From positions 2,178,840-2,242,839 of the forward strand of contig UYJD01000001.1 in assembly GCA_900618795.1 (NCBI GenBank): a DNA stretch of 64,000 nucleotides. The letters run 5' to 3'. The notes under the pieces were generated by a model. The model worked only from the letters and a program-made list of their open reading frames with translations, was not told the DNA's origin and searched no databases. This document shows positions 12,987 through 25,292 of this stretch, piece by piece. Each line of letters starts with the position of its first letter. Position 1 is the first letter of the stretch. Position numbers and translations under genes: made by a program. Source of the stretch: Cyanodermella asteris. Its lineage: Eukaryota > Ascomycota > Lecanoromycetes > Ostropales > Stictidaceae.

Positions 12987-13384
12987 TTTTTTTTTTTTTT
13001 TTGACGAAGGAACAGTTCCTGCTTTTGTTTTTTGCTCCTGACTTCCCACGAGAGAGAGCTTTACGGGGATTCGAGGATGGGCCTGCACTATGGGAAGGTT
13101 CCCTTCCTCCCCTCCCACCTCTCGCTCTCCTTTGCAGCGCGCAGTTTCGGGAAAAGGAACACACACACACACACACACACAAAGAAGGACACCGTTGAGG
13201 GGAGTTTTGGAACGTCAATTACGAGGTTTTCGTGATGGATTAGAAAATATCAGCTGAAATTGGAAACGAGGGTGCGTTGGTCGCAAAAACAGAGCGAATC
13301 CTGGCGCCCCAGCCCCGGCATACGCTATATCGCTCGGCGGCCGCAATCGTGCGTACGCTTAACTCGAGTTGAGGGGGGGGGGGG
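12987..13384. repeat. Cluster of simple repeats: T16, (AC)11, G12
   Basis: Homopolymer T at 12987-13002, a perfect AC dinucleotide microsatellite at 13159-13180, and a run of 12 G at 13373-13384 followed by GA-rich sequence. All lie upstream of the GPI-protein gene, within or before its 5' leader, and are prone to length polymorphism and sequencing error. Confidence 0.85.
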
Positions 13385-14706
13385 AGGAGGAAGAGGAGAA
13401 GTTAATCGAGACGAGGCAGAAAAACGGACGGCAGTAAGCCGGACGAAGCACGCGGTGCGGAATGGAGGTGAGCGATTAGCTTGGTTTGACCAGCCCGCTT
13501 TTAGCGTGCGCTGCGTTGGAAGGAGGGCGTCGTCGTGACGAATGGGGGGCCGAACGCGACTTTTATCACCTGCACCGGCACGAGTCCGGATTGGGTGGTG
13601 CCATGTAGTGTTGAACGGGACCTGAGAGACTCGTCCAAGGCTCACTTGCGAATTTTTCCTGGAGGAGGATTTTTGTAGATCATGTGCGCCATGGCGGTCG
13701 GGGCATGGACATCAGCGTCGTTTGCGTGGCCGACATCTATCTGTTCAGGACCTCATGGTTTCGAATCTTGGCCTGGGGGGCATGAAGCAATTTTCCAAAT
13801 CTGATCAGTACGGTATTGATTGGCGCAGTTCAGTGAAAAATAAGCCGGTCGTCGTTTCCTGTAAGAACTTCAGAGGAGCTATGAATAGAGAGGAAAGAGG
13901 CATGGAGATTTTGCTGGCTTGAGCCTTTGACGTCGTCGCTTTACGAAAGTGGAGAGCTGAGTCAGCCACTCATCTACACTAGGAGCACCACAGTCCGGAG
14001 ATTCGAAGCCCGTGCCCACCACGATCGATTCAGAGATCAACGCAGGGGTAAATGAGACGACCAAAGGCCTGGGACGCGATTGAAACGATCCGAAGGACCG
14101 TGTGGTTCGAAATCCACTCTGGGATCCATCCGGACGTGGCGAGACTGGGAGAAAGGAAGGATGTCGCGGGTGTTGCACACGCGTGTCAGAGATTTGCACT
14201 GGTGGAATTGCAAGTTTTCGACTTTGTCATTCAAGTTTCGTTCATGTCCGTTCTCGCTATCTCGTACACTCTCGTATTACTTCTCGTGGGCTACTTCCTG
14301 ACCAGCAAGATGTTCGCCAAACAGCAAGCTTGATCCCGCAAGCTTTGCACTCTCCATTTCTCTCGTGTCTCATTCCTAAATCGCTCTCGAATTCTCGGGT
14401 CATGAATCCCATTAAGTGCCTCCAGAACAGAGACGAAAGTAGCTCATTTTACCTTTGGCATTGCCATGAGCGGAGCTTCGTCGCTGAATATTTTCGAAGC
14501 TACATGCGAAAATATGTTGGTCGTGTTCGTCGTGTACGTCGTCACAAATACAAGAGGTTGGTATGCGCCCAAGAAGAATGGTGACAAAATGACTGCAAAG
14601 CGCACCAACTCTGCAGGGCTGCAGATCGCTAATTGCAGAGGTGAGTGCAACAGAAAATTGGACGCCGGCCCGTGTTCATTCGAGCGCCGCTCGGTTTCGA
14701 ACAACC
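13385..14706. other. Intergenic; one weak small membrane-protein candidate
   Basis: No gene of normal size is supported. On the + strand a short frame starting at the ATG near 14244 and ending at 14333 encodes about 29 residues: a single hydrophobic segment (VLAISYTLVLLLVGYFL) followed by a short basic tail. This is the layout of a tiny single-span or tail-anchored membrane protein. It may also be chance, or the last exon of a gene with unrecognised upstream exons. Confidence 0.25.
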
Positions 14707-16065
14707 TCAGAACGCGTAGTGGCTTGCGAGCTGGCCCGGAGTGGGCTCGCCAAACGTGTCTGCACACTTTTCCTCATCGGTGATGCCCCACATTGAAAGG
14801 CCAGAGTCTGGAAGCTGGTAGTGGCCTGTGTAATCCGTGGTGACCCCGAGGTTAACCGGTTCCTGATACTCTTGGGTCGTGTAGGCGTAGATCTCGGGCG
14901 CCTGTGACATGGACATTGGCGTCTGGACCTCAGCAGCCGAGACTAGCTTTTCGGCTTTGACGGGGGCTTGCAATACCCTTTGGGCGTCACTGGGCTCGTT
15001 ATGCTGCGGTGGTAGCATCGGAGGATGAATGTGCATCGCGTTGTCTTGCGAGTAGACAGGCGTCGGGGCGTTGGAAATGTCTTGATAGTACGCATAGTCA
15101 GCGGGCATGAAATAGGCAGAGTGCGGCACATTCTGGGGACCACGGTAATGTGGTTCAGAGTTGAGAATTGGTGCTGACATCGGGCCAACGTCGTGGTATT
15201 GCATCGGATTGTACGTTTTCAGCTGAACGGGGAACCTGCTGTCTCTCGCACGCATGTGGCTTTGGCGTCGGCTTTGGTCCATGTCTTGCCATTCAGGAGT
15301 GCTTTGTGTCGGAAGCTGCGGGTTGATGTAGTAGTCGTTTGTCTGAAGTCGAGGAGCTTGCGCTACACGCCTGTACTGCGGAGGTTGGGCGAAGTTGACC
15401 ATCTCGGTCTTGTGATAGGGGTTGGGCACACCCATCGCCTTGGTTCTGGCTCCCTGACCAGAGATCGAGAGTCCAGACTCGCCTTTCGCGGAACCTGACG
15501 AGGGCTCCTCGTCGCTGTCTGACGAGATCGGAGAATGGGCAACACCGGGATGCTCACGGTTCATATGCTTGTTCAGTGTGGACTTGCGGCAGAAACTTTT
15601 GTCGCACCTGTCAACTTTGCATGCATAAGGGCGTTCGTTGTTGTGGATCTTGCGGTGTCGAGCAAGACTGGATGAGTCTGAGAAGCGCTTCTCGCACATT
15701 TGGCACTGGTGAGGCTTCTCGCCCGTGTGTGTTCGGATGTGGACTGTCAAGGCACTGGTCTGAATGAAGGTCTTGCCACATCCCGGGTAGTGGCACTTGT
15801 GGTTGCGAGTACCGGTGTGGGTGTGGTGATGTCTGATGAGATCTGACTTGCGCCCGAAGCTCTGATCGTCGCGTTAGTTTCGACAGGACGTCCATGAATA
15901 GTTCGCAGGGGAACAAACCTTTGGGCAACCTTCCCAGTCACATCGCCATTGCTTTGGCACGCCCGGAATCTGGGGATTCTTGCTCGATGGCCGCCCTCGC
16001 TGAGCCGCACGCCTTCGTGTCAGTTGAACAGCAGCTGTCTCTGATGCAAGATATGGCGCGAACAT
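14707..16065 (-). CDS. C2H2 zinc-finger transcription factor
   Basis: Exon 1 is 16065-15919 and exon 2 is 15861-14707, with a 57-nt intron that splits the first finger after its two cysteines; 433 residues in all. Four consecutive C2H2 fingers fill residues about 42-155: CDWEGC with its histidine pair after [25 protein letters not shown]; and [10 protein letters not shown] with a final HMNREH. Linkers are of the TGEKP type, the signature of sequence-specific DNA-binding tandem fingers. A Lys/Arg-rich stretch (RRRAAQRGR) before finger 1 may be a nuclear localisation signal. The rest (about 275 residues) is Gln/Pro/Tyr/Met-rich and disordered, as in activation or co-regulator regions. An acidic Ser cluster ([12 protein letters not shown]) follows the fingers. 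I recognise no specific orthologue. Confidence 0.85.
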
Positions 16066-19000
16066 GGTCGAAGAACTATGTTCTTGAGAAACAGGGTTGT
16101 GTGTGGGCGAAGGAATACCAAAGCGTAGGACACGAGACCTGAGATTGCAGCAGGACTTTGACTATGTATAGTGGTTGACAAAGAGCAACAGGATCCTGGA
16201 CTCCACGACCAGAGGCAGCCCGAAAATAGCGTTGACGGTCAACATAAACAAAGTCGTCGGTCGTGGCGTGTCAAATAGCGGTGCGGCTGCTGTGCGTGTC
16301 CAAGTCGTCGTTTTGTGTAACGCAAATGCAGGGGATGAGTGTGGATTGATATCGTGTCTCCACGAGTGCCAAAGCTAGGAAAGCTGCAGCAACGAAGTAA
16401 GGTGGATCGACGGCAAACGTTGCAAACGTCCCGATTCGGGACGAGCTTCTGAGCTCGATAGGTAGACCGACGGTGGTTTTGTCAAAAGCTAGCCGGCTGC
16501 AGTGGCAGGAGGCAATGGATCAGACTGGACAGGAGGATTCCGAACCAAGCGAAATGTGGACTCTCAGATTGGCCGGTAAACGTTGAGGCGATCCTGCGGA
16601 GTTTGAGACAAGTGGATACTGGTCGGATTGCCAGATGAAGCATCGACGTGGATCGGGAAGTAGAGAGTATGGGAAGCAGCTGACGTGTTTGCCGAAATAG
16701 CTGCAATGAATCCCAAGTAGACGGTGTCCAAGTCGGCAGTAGCGATTGAATATCTGCTGGCTAGCGCCGGCACGTGACAGGTATGATGATGGTGGTATAT
16801 GCAAGAGGATGTCGGAATGGACCTAGTTGGCAGCAGGGCAATCAAGGAGCCCGGGTACAGGCTTTCAGACGGCGTGGAGCGGTGAGACTTGACTCGTCGG
16901 TGGTCGAGAGACAGGACGTGCCAGGGAACGATGAGGATTTCGTCGACCCGGGGCAAGTGTATATACTTGGGTGACCGAGGTGCGTCGTCCGTGCCGCGTC
17001 GAGGAGAGTCAGGCAGGCAGAGTGAGGCTCAGGGACAGTCGGGAGGGTACGCTTGGACTCGAAGTGGCAGAGAGTCTGGCGCTCCACACAGGTGGCGACG
17101 GAGCAGTTGGGCCTCCAGGAGAGAGAGCGAAGGTCGGCGAGAACGAAGATAAAAACAGGTCGAGGTACAGGGGTCTGGGATGCAGCGTGTTTGAGGCTCG
17201 AAACGAGGCTTCCCTGTTGCGGGTCGACACCCGACTTCCGGGAATTGGCAACGAAAGCCTGAGGACGTTGGCAGATGTGATGGCGTAAACTGGCTGCCGG
17301 CATGAGTGCTGAGAGAATAATGATGATAGCCAGAGCGAGAGCATGCGCTGCTGCAAGGCGGAAAAGGCAAATGCGAGCGATGGTCCCCCGGCACGCGGTC
17401 CGAAGGCACACTGGTCGGGATGTCGAAGTGTGATAGTTATAAGCTATACAGGAGCGAGTTAGTCCCCACTGGGCAGAGGGGAGGAGGAGGAGGAGAAGGA
17501 GAAGTTGGCAAGCAGAGTATACCTCAGAGTAACGCTAGCCCACTGCCGAGTGTCCCTGGCGGCATCGAGCAGCAGCGTGAGGGTACGGAAGTCTGGCCAG
17601 CAGCATCGTGCCATGCCTGCTCTCTGGTGGTGACCTTGGTTAGTCTTGCGAGGGCGGGCAAACCTTCTTTTACCGCCGGATGCGCTTGTGATGCTGCCGG
17701 CCGCCTCGGCTGCGAATGGCGATGCTTCGGCTCTTGTCAAGTATACCCGTCACCACACATTCGCTGCCACCAGACGACATGACGGTGGTACTGTAGTAAG
17801 CCAGATACGCAGCTATACACACGCCTTCACGCGCTAGTTGCCCTTCGTCTGCAGCCACCCACGGTGCCGCTGCTGGCCCACAGGTCGCTGACCTGACTCG
17901 TCCGAAGAGTAATAAGTTGCAGCCAGACCATCGGCATCAATGTGGCCCAGCGACGAAATGGTTGATTCCAGGACCCCCGCGCGGCTTGAGATTACTCTTG
18001 CTAATTAACGATTCCTGGGTGTGGCCCAGTCCGATCTCACTCGCCTGACACCGGTCCCCTCGGCGGCCACCCAGGAACAGCAGCACCACAGCACGACAGG
18101 CAGCATTCCATGTCGTCTCCCCGCTTGCAGCCGTCGAGCTGATGGCAGAGTACGAAGCTCAGCAAGTTTGGCTCTTGGCACACGGTGGCCGCAGGGGGTG
18201 GTCGGCTCGAGCCAAGGTCGGACTCTGGGCCAGGCCAGCACGCGGCAGAGCAGCCACTCGTCTGTTTCGGCAGTTACCAGCTACAGGAATACTGATCATC
18301 ACAGGCCTATCGCGTCTCGAATGTGCCCTCCGTTGCAACATGTACCCGGATGTACCTGCTCGTTGCCATCTCGCTGCCGCCGGTCAGGTACCAATGAAAT
18401 GTGGCCCGCCGGACGCATCCCCGTCAGGCATCGAGAGTCCGGCTGGACCTCACCTCCAAGAGTCCAAGACAAGTATCTACACTACGTACATGCGGCAGTA
18501 AAAGTACCTCCCTCGCAGTCTGACTCTCTTGCACGTACAGTATGTACGCGGCTGCGCCCAGACTGCCTGGGCAGCATGCATGTCACCATGCCTGATCAAC
18601 CAGTCAACTCTTTGACGGGCCTTGTCGTCGACAAACTCTAATTAGCCTGTTGTTGATCACTCTCTGCTGCTCCAGAACCCGATCGTCCAACGCTCATGCG
18701 TACCAGTTATGTCATTTGTCAGGCTGCTCCCCCGCCTTCACTGCACTCCTCCTCCACTCTTGCTCGCATCACGCATCACGCAGCCCTGTTCTTCAAAACA
18801 CCTCCCTTGGCACCATGGCGCCATACCCCTATTGCAACCTGCCTCATCTCCCCATACAGACTTGGCCCCATCGGAAAGCATCATGGATAGAGCTTCAAAT
18901 TTTCAAATTCCGACAAGCCGATCGCGGGTGGAGCCCACCAAGATCGTGAAGCAAGCCGTGATCCGATCTCCCGCGACGACGACTCGACTTGCTGCAAGCC

Positions 19001-22000
19001 ACGGGCGGTTCGCCAACTATGGCCACGCATCGTGCTGTTCGGAGATTGCAAGGATGGCTGCCCGCGTCCTTCGATCTCGTCCAAAGCGGCCCGGGTGCTC
19101 GTCCTGTATAGCATAGCGCCGGCACCGCTGAGATTCCTCCGCGCTCCTGTCGAGCAAGCTCAATTTACAAAATATGGGCATTTTGCAGAAATGCATCCGA
19201 CGAGAAACGGTGATTCGAATGCTCAACTATAAATGATGCACGGGCGGGGCGCCATCGTGACCCACCAGATGCAAGCAAACGCCCGATTCAGCAAAGCGCA
19301 GCAACGCGGCCCACAAACAGCGCACCTCCTGGTTGGCTTTTCATCGCCATTCCCCGATCAATCTTGATTGCTGAGGATCATCATCGCCGGAGTCCCGATT
19401 TTCACTTACCAGTGGCTGGTCCAAGTCGCCGTTGAAAAGTCGAGACCTACCGAGTCCGGCCCTTGCCCCCGATGCTGAGCGCTACGTACGCCTCGAGAAC
19501 GACCTCCGTCTGCGGTCTTGGCTAACCTACCGAGAAAAGCTGACCGGCAAGCAGCCCGTGTGATCATCTGTTGTAGTCGATTGTGCGGCGCAATACCGGG
19601 TTTGTCGGGTGATATTGGGCACAAAGTAGCTGAATGATGGTGTCTCGACTGTGAGACTATGGCCGACGATCAAGACGATCATCTTGGGATAAGGCCCAAG
19701 CCGTGCCGCGTCTCGTGCCCAAGGTTTGGTACTGGTTGGTCTGGGCGAAGCGATGAGTGCCAGGCCGCTGGGACGACACCAGCAGACATAGATCTGAAGT
19801 CTCACAGTACGCCTGCCAATGACCGCTCAATATTGTCGGCCCGGAGACGCCCGTCGTCCCAAGTCTTCATTGAATGCACACAGCCGGGACGAAAGCGGCG
19901 AAGATCGTAGCTGAAAGAATGCGCCGTGGCTGGCTGCCTGGCCTACCCCATCTTCTCATCCTTCTGTCCTTTGCGAACGAAAGTATGATTGAGCGATTAC
20001 TGTTGAATCTTGAGCCAGAGTAACTCACAGGTAGCATCAGGTCAAGCATTCGCAGCTGAGCTTTGCGCTACTCGGTTCTTGAACAGGGGCTTTCTGCATA
20101 GAATTCCCTCGTATGACTGGTAGAGTACATCTTGCCCAAAGCCATGCAAGCTGCACACATACAATGGCGATTGAGTTTGGTGGCGTAATATCGTGTTTGC
20201 TTGCCGCTTCGGCGCGATCCATACGCATTACGGGATAGCTAGCCACGTCTGACCACCTTGAACACTTTTGGAAAGATACTGGTGACCATGACTCGGAAGA
20301 GTAAGTCGCACCGAGCCACGTTGGAAAATAGCATTGGCGAAGTTGAGCCGTGAAGTCTCATTCTCGTAGCCAGATTCCACGAGGTAGACTTGCCAGACAG
20401 AGGTAGGCACTGAACTCCCTCATCCCCACCACATCACGACAGTAGCAGCATGAAATGAAGCATCGACCGAAGGCATTGATTGCTATCCGACGATGTGGAT
20501 GTTGGTACGTGGCGACAGGCTCGGGGAAGACGACGATGCTTCCGCTGATCACGTATCCAAACACTCTCTCTGCAGGTACAGGATGGCGATTGCTACACCA
20601 GCCCTACTCAACTTAGTGCTCCAGCTGTTCTCAGAACTTCCTCAATCGTCGACTTGCACCGCCGGTAAGCATGGCCACTTATCAGGCCAACTCGCGACCT
20701 CGACTGCTTTAGTCATCGGGCTGACAAATTTCACCTGGAGTCAGAGGACGTAAAGTATCTTTAAGCTCTCGAGAAATACCACACCACGCAAATGCGAAAA
20801 CGGTCGGTTCACGTTGCACCGGATGTACTGCAAGGAACAGGACGACAACAGCTTCACAAGCAGCGGCGAATCAGACCATCACCGGACTGCTGCTTCCGTC
20901 GCCCCTCATTAGCCAATGCAGCTCGGTTCGGCACTTGGGAGATGAAGCCACCAACCACCAACCACCAAGACCTGTCACTGTCAGCAAACCTCAGCAGCTG
21001 CGTCTCTCTTCCCGTCTTGGGGAAAACACTGCTTGGCACCGACAGCCTCTCGACGTCGTGATTTTTTTTTTGGAACGTTGGCTACTAGGGCACCATGCAA
21101 AGTACTCACCTCCACTTGCTAGTTTGCCGCCTGTCATGCCGTCTTCTGCCGTTGCCTGAGTTCCTTGCTTCCACACTGTCTGAACATGTAGCGCATCCAG
21201 CTACGCCAACGGAAAGTTGCCCGCCATTCGTCCATTCCGGACCCTAGCACGTTGAAGTGTCTCGGCTGTTGGGCCTGGCCGCCCGACAGCCAACCGACGA
21301 CGACTGGACGTGAGCTTGGTCGGAGGTGTAATCCGAGATGTCTTAATTCATCCTACGCCGTCACTAATGCGTCTCTAGACTATTACAATTCTATCTTCTC
21401 GACTTCGTTAGCTCAACGTGCTCTGCAAGCTCAGTCATGCTCCTCGATCGTCGCTACGATAGACTGCTTGCAGAAGTGATCGACGGCACATCTGCGAAAA
21501 GCCCGCCATCTCGCCGCTCAGGCTTTGCTCGCGTCTGCCCACCTGATCATCAGTGCGCCCGAGACGCACGAGATTTGCACTGTGTGGCGCCCGATGTATT
21601 GAAGCAGATCGAGAATCTGGAAGTGCCGATCCAGCCTCGCACATACCCCCGGCGGCGGAGTGCCGAAACCCAGTCTTCTTTCGGATCCAGACTACCCCAT
21701 TTTATCAAGAGGCCGAGTCGTGACCTTCCAGCATGTCCCTGTTCTTCGGTGCCGTCTATCTGACTGGAGTCCATGCATTAAGTTAACTTGGCTTGACAAC
21801 AACAGAAAATTGCTCCTCCTCGATATCGCCATCATCACAAACCAGCCGCGATAGCAAAGACATGGCCTGACAACGGTGTGAACCTTCAGGCAGCGTTCAG
21901 GGTGCGGCGCTGCGTTGTCTCGCCCCAATCGCGTCTTTGTATTGTGCCGGAAACTTATCCGACAAAGTTATGGCATGCTTGGACTACTCGAACGGTGTAT

Positions 22001-23852
22001 CCGCGATCGGACATGAGTATAGCACGACGGCTAGCAGCTTGTGGCTTTTGCACCGGCGCGGACTTGGAGTCTCGGACTCGATTCGTGAGAACTCTCGCGC
22101 ACGTCTTTAATCACGTTCTCACCGAACGGCTGAGATGCAGTAGCGTCGTTGACGCTTATCAATCCGTCGACCTAAATGATCCGCTTGGACTGCTAGGAGG
22201 ACGCTTTGTGTATGGCTGGCTTGGCCACTATCGGCCAATGCTCTGACTGATCGACGCTTCATCGCGATAGTGTATCTCGCGGATCGACAGGCCAGCATGC
22301 CTGATTGCATTGCGCAACAGCCTCTGCTTCTCGAGAGCGCTCAGTCTAACAGTGCCTGATTGCTTCTTGGATAGCCGAAAACTGCAACATCATTTCAGAT
22401 GCTAATATTCCAGACTGCATGAATGCGGCAAATGCCCTACCACTGCAGGAGCACAATCTAGTTGTCCAGATGGGGTTTCGCTTGATAGATTAGACTCTTG
22501 CTACTCCTGCATTCGGGACCGAATCTTCGCAGTTGCCAGGATTGCCGTATCTTTCATCACGTCCACGTCGCGCCTGGTGTTGCCGAATTCCAAGCCAAGG
22601 ATGAATACACTTTCGAGGCGAGACAGGGAGTCCCAAGCCCCCGGCCCTGAATCATACCCCGCTGGATTCCTTCGCCTACAAGATCCCAACAACAAACTGA
22701 ACGGCTGTCAAAGGAAGTTGATAGCAAGCACGGATTGCCGAAATGAGCCGCATGAAACTTCCATGGTTTCATCCTCGCCTGTTTATGCGAACAGATGGAG
22801 TTCAGAGTTTCTCCAGATTGATCCTGCTGATTGTTGCCGTATCCCAGAAGAAGAAACGAGAAGCAGGGCGGCTAGCAGACTTTTTCGCACCGAAAACCCA
22901 TGTTCCCTGCTCCGTGGCAGTGTTATTTCTTTCTTGTACTTGTTAGCAGCCTGCAGATGGTGCTGAGGCTGGGCTTTCGATGTCAGCTGAGCGGCTCCGT
23001 GACTGTTTGAGGCTCTGCTGGCAGCTCAATTTTCAGTGGGCCAGTTCGCAGGGGTGTGACTCATGCGAACGTGGAGATGAAGGTTTGTGGGCTTCGCGCG
23101 GCTACTGAAGGGTGGTGCATGTCTGCTGGTCGTTCACCGGGGTCCTTTCGTGGAGTGCGAGGGCCGGACTCGGGCGCGCGAGCTTCTGATTAGCTGGTCG
23201 GCGTGAGGGAGAATACTGGATGGAAGCCGAAATCATATATCGCGGATTCCCGGACATCGTTCTTGGGGCCGCGAGGCCGTGACTGTGGAGTTTGACGTTG
23301 GATTGAGATCCGACGGCGGGCTTGGAATATCTCACCACCAACGGCATCGACGGCAGCTCCCATGCCGATTCTGCGGAGAAAGAGATTTCCTTCAGATTTT
23401 GTTGAATGCTCTCCAAGAATTCGCGTCGCTAGTCTGTGTTGAACATCTGTTGAGCTTACGGAGCATCCCGTTTGCCAGCTGCCCGGGGGGTCGTTTACAT
23501 GTGAACGAGCCGCGACAATTCCTTTCTTTTCCTGCATCTCGAAGGGTTGACGGCAATTTCACGGGCACCTTTGCTAAATGTACAGGCGCTTGCATTCTCT
23601 GGACTGCTGGAGCGCTATTGATGCTAGTAAGCTGGGATACTTGCTGACGTACTAGCTGAGATAGTCGCTGAAGTAGTTGTTGAGGGAGTCGCTGAGGTAT
23701 TTGCTGAGACACTTGATGAGGTATTTGCTGAGTTACTCGCGAAGGGACTTAACCTGGGAGACCCGCAAGTACCGTGGTGAACGCGTCCTACAAATACGGT
23801 TACCCCTCTCCGAGAACATCAGGTAGACGTGGTGCTCATCAGAATTAGCTTA
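16066..23852. other. Gene-poor region of about 7.8 kb
   Basis: The first kilobase or so probably holds the promoter and leader of the zinc-finger gene. The rest has only scattered frames of up to about 200 codons, rich in Ser, Arg, Pro and Cys on whichever strand is read; none shows a domain or a coherent exon chain. A few runs, such as T9 near 21063, and the minisatellite at the right end are the only structures noticed. No transposase or reverse transcriptase motif is seen. Confidence 0.45.
23631..23750. repeat. 12-bp degenerate tandem repeat, 10 units
   Basis: Ten consecutive 12-bp units with consensus GCTGAGgTAtTt, for example at 23655, 23667, 23691, 23703 and 23727. The GCTGAG half is well kept and the second half varies. 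The period is a multiple of three, so one minus-strand frame reads as a four-residue Gln/Leu-rich repeat, but no gene around it is supported. It lies about 100 bp downstream of the stop codon of the neighbouring FAD oxidoreductase gene. Confidence 0.9.
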
Positions 23853-25292
23853 TTATGGCTTCAAGTATTGCTTGACTCTCTCCAGCCGAAACGACCTGGG
23901 CAGATACTGAGGCTCTTTCCCCGTAGTAATCATGTCCACCAACGCCTGCGCGGATTGAAACGCCAATGCCATCCCATGCCCATTGAAACCTGCACAAACC
24001 CAGAGCCCATCACCTTCACCTCGGGCATCTCCCTTTGCCTCTCCCACGATCGGCCGTTCATCAACTGTATAGCCCATGATACCGGTCCAGGCCATGATCA
24101 GTTTGCCGTTGTCCCCCCAATTCTCCTTTCCGTAGAACTTTTGCGCGGCCTTGGGTAGATACTCTGCGATTTCGGGATGCAGCACCGAATCGTCCAGCGT
24201 CCACTGCTCACCCGTCTTGGAGATCAGTCTTCCGCCGCCGTAGATTAGGTCGCCGGCTCCGGACGAGCCTGCGGGCCTTTGGATCATGTAGTCGCCTTGT
24301 CCGTATCCGTTCAGCCCGAGGCCTTTGTGAATTCGTGGCTCCTCGGATACGGCGCTGCCGGGACGCATCGCGACGGCTTGTGCGCGGGTCGGAATCAGGA
24401 ATCGGGCATCGCCCAGAATCGGAAGCAGGGCGGAGGTGTAGGCGTTTGTGGCGAGGATCACATGGTCGGTATCGATGCTGCCACGGGAAGTGTGGACGGT
24501 CCACCGGAGTGGACGGGCAGGAGACCCCTTGTCGGCGGAGAACGGGTTGCGCGAGATGGAGAGAACAGGAGTCGTTGTCTGGAGATTGATTCCCTGGCGG
24601 AGCAGCCGGCGGAACATCTCGGCGACGAGCTTGTACGGCGAAAGCGTATACCCAATCCGTGATACTGCGCCGGCGATGTTCGCCACTTTGAGGTGCTCGG
24701 CGGCCTCTTTTCCACGCCTGACTCTGAATCCCGAAATCACCTCACCTCCCCGTTTGCCCTCGCTGCTTTCACGGATTCTCTCATACGGCATTCCTGCTTC
24801 CTTGTGAGCCCGCTCTTTCATCTCGAGCACCTCAATCGTAGCCTCAAACGCCTCCTGCTCAACCTCAAAGTCCACCCTCTCCACCTCGTCCAGATCGCAG
24901 TCGATCCCGTTGCCCCTGATGAATGCCGCCACGTTCTTTACACAATCCTCCTCGAAAAGCTCTGCGCGGATCGCATCTTCGACTCCGTACTCCTGGGCGT
25001 CGGCAGCGAAACGGGACCCCACGTTCGTACCGCAGTGACCGCCGTTTCGGCCTGTGGCGCCGGAGCACAGAGTGCGGGCTTCGAGGACAGTAACCTGGGC
25101 AGAGGGGGTGTGCGACAGAAGCTTGGTTGCGATAGAAGCTCCGGTGATGCCGCTGCCGACGATGGTGTACGTCGATGAGGACGGGAGCTCCGCGGTGGTG
25201 CGGTGCGTGGCGAGGTCGGAAGGGGGGGTTTGCCAGTATGAGGAGAGGGGATGGGGATGGGGAAGACCTTCCTGGAAGTGACCTCCGCCCAT
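23853..25292 (-). CDS. FAD-dependent oxidoreductase (DAO superfamily)
   Basis: Single exon, 479 residues. The N-terminal half carries the dinucleotide-binding fold: GSGITGASIA around residues 47-56 (GxGxxG) followed about 20 residues later by the FAD-ribose acidic residue in VLEARTLCSGATGRNGGH. GATGRNGGH is characteristic of the DAO / glycine-oxidase-like group, which oxidises the C-N bond of amines or amino acids with O2. A second FAD contact region appears near the C-terminus (MGYTVDERPIVG and CAGFNGHGM). Substrate cannot be read from sequence; sarcosine, gamma-glutamyl-amine or other secondary amines are typical of homologues. No targeting signal or peroxisomal SKL end is seen (the end is YLKP). 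It is divergent from the nicotinamide riboside kinase gene. Confidence 0.85.
   Translation of the reverse strand: MGGGHFQEGLPHPHPLSSYWQTPPSDLATHRTTAELPSSSTYTIVGSGITGASIATKLLSHTPSAQVTVLEARTLCSGATGRNGGHCGTNVGSRFAADAQEYGVEDAIRAELFEEDCVKNVAAFIRGNGIDCDLDEVERVDFEVEQEAFEATIEVLEMKERAHKEAGMPYERIRESSEGKRGGEVISGFRVRRGKEAAEHLKVANIAGAVSRIGYTLSPYKLVAEMFRRLLRQGINLQTTTPVLSISRNPFSADKGSPARPLRWTVHTSRGSIDTDHVILATNAYTSALLPILGDARFLIPTRAQAVAMRPGSAVSEEPRIHKGLGLNGYGQGDYMIQRPAGSSGAGDLIYGGGRLISKTGEQWTLDDSVLHPEIAEYLPKAAQKFYGKENWGDNGKLIMAWTGIMGYTVDERPIVGEAKGDARGEGDGLWVCAGFNGHGMALAFQSAQALVDMITTGKEPQYLPRSFRLERVKQYLKP

Noticed and set aside
14090-14130. tRNA-like TTCGAAA stem-loop (GTGGTTCGAAATCCAC)
   Set aside because: No acceptor stem, D-arm or anticodon arm could be fitted upstream.
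16842-17411. 189-codon minus-strand frame with one hydrophobic stretch
   Set aside because: No domain, Ser/Arg/Cys-rich composition, competing frames on the other strand; it lies in the upstream region of the zinc-finger gene.
18021-18641. 206-codon plus-strand frame
   Set aside because: Ser/Arg/Pro-rich random-looking translation without domain or intron pattern.
23392-23712. Minus-strand frame with Gln/Leu repeats
   Set aside because: The repeat is a by-product of the 12-bp minisatellite; the rest shows no homology-like pattern.
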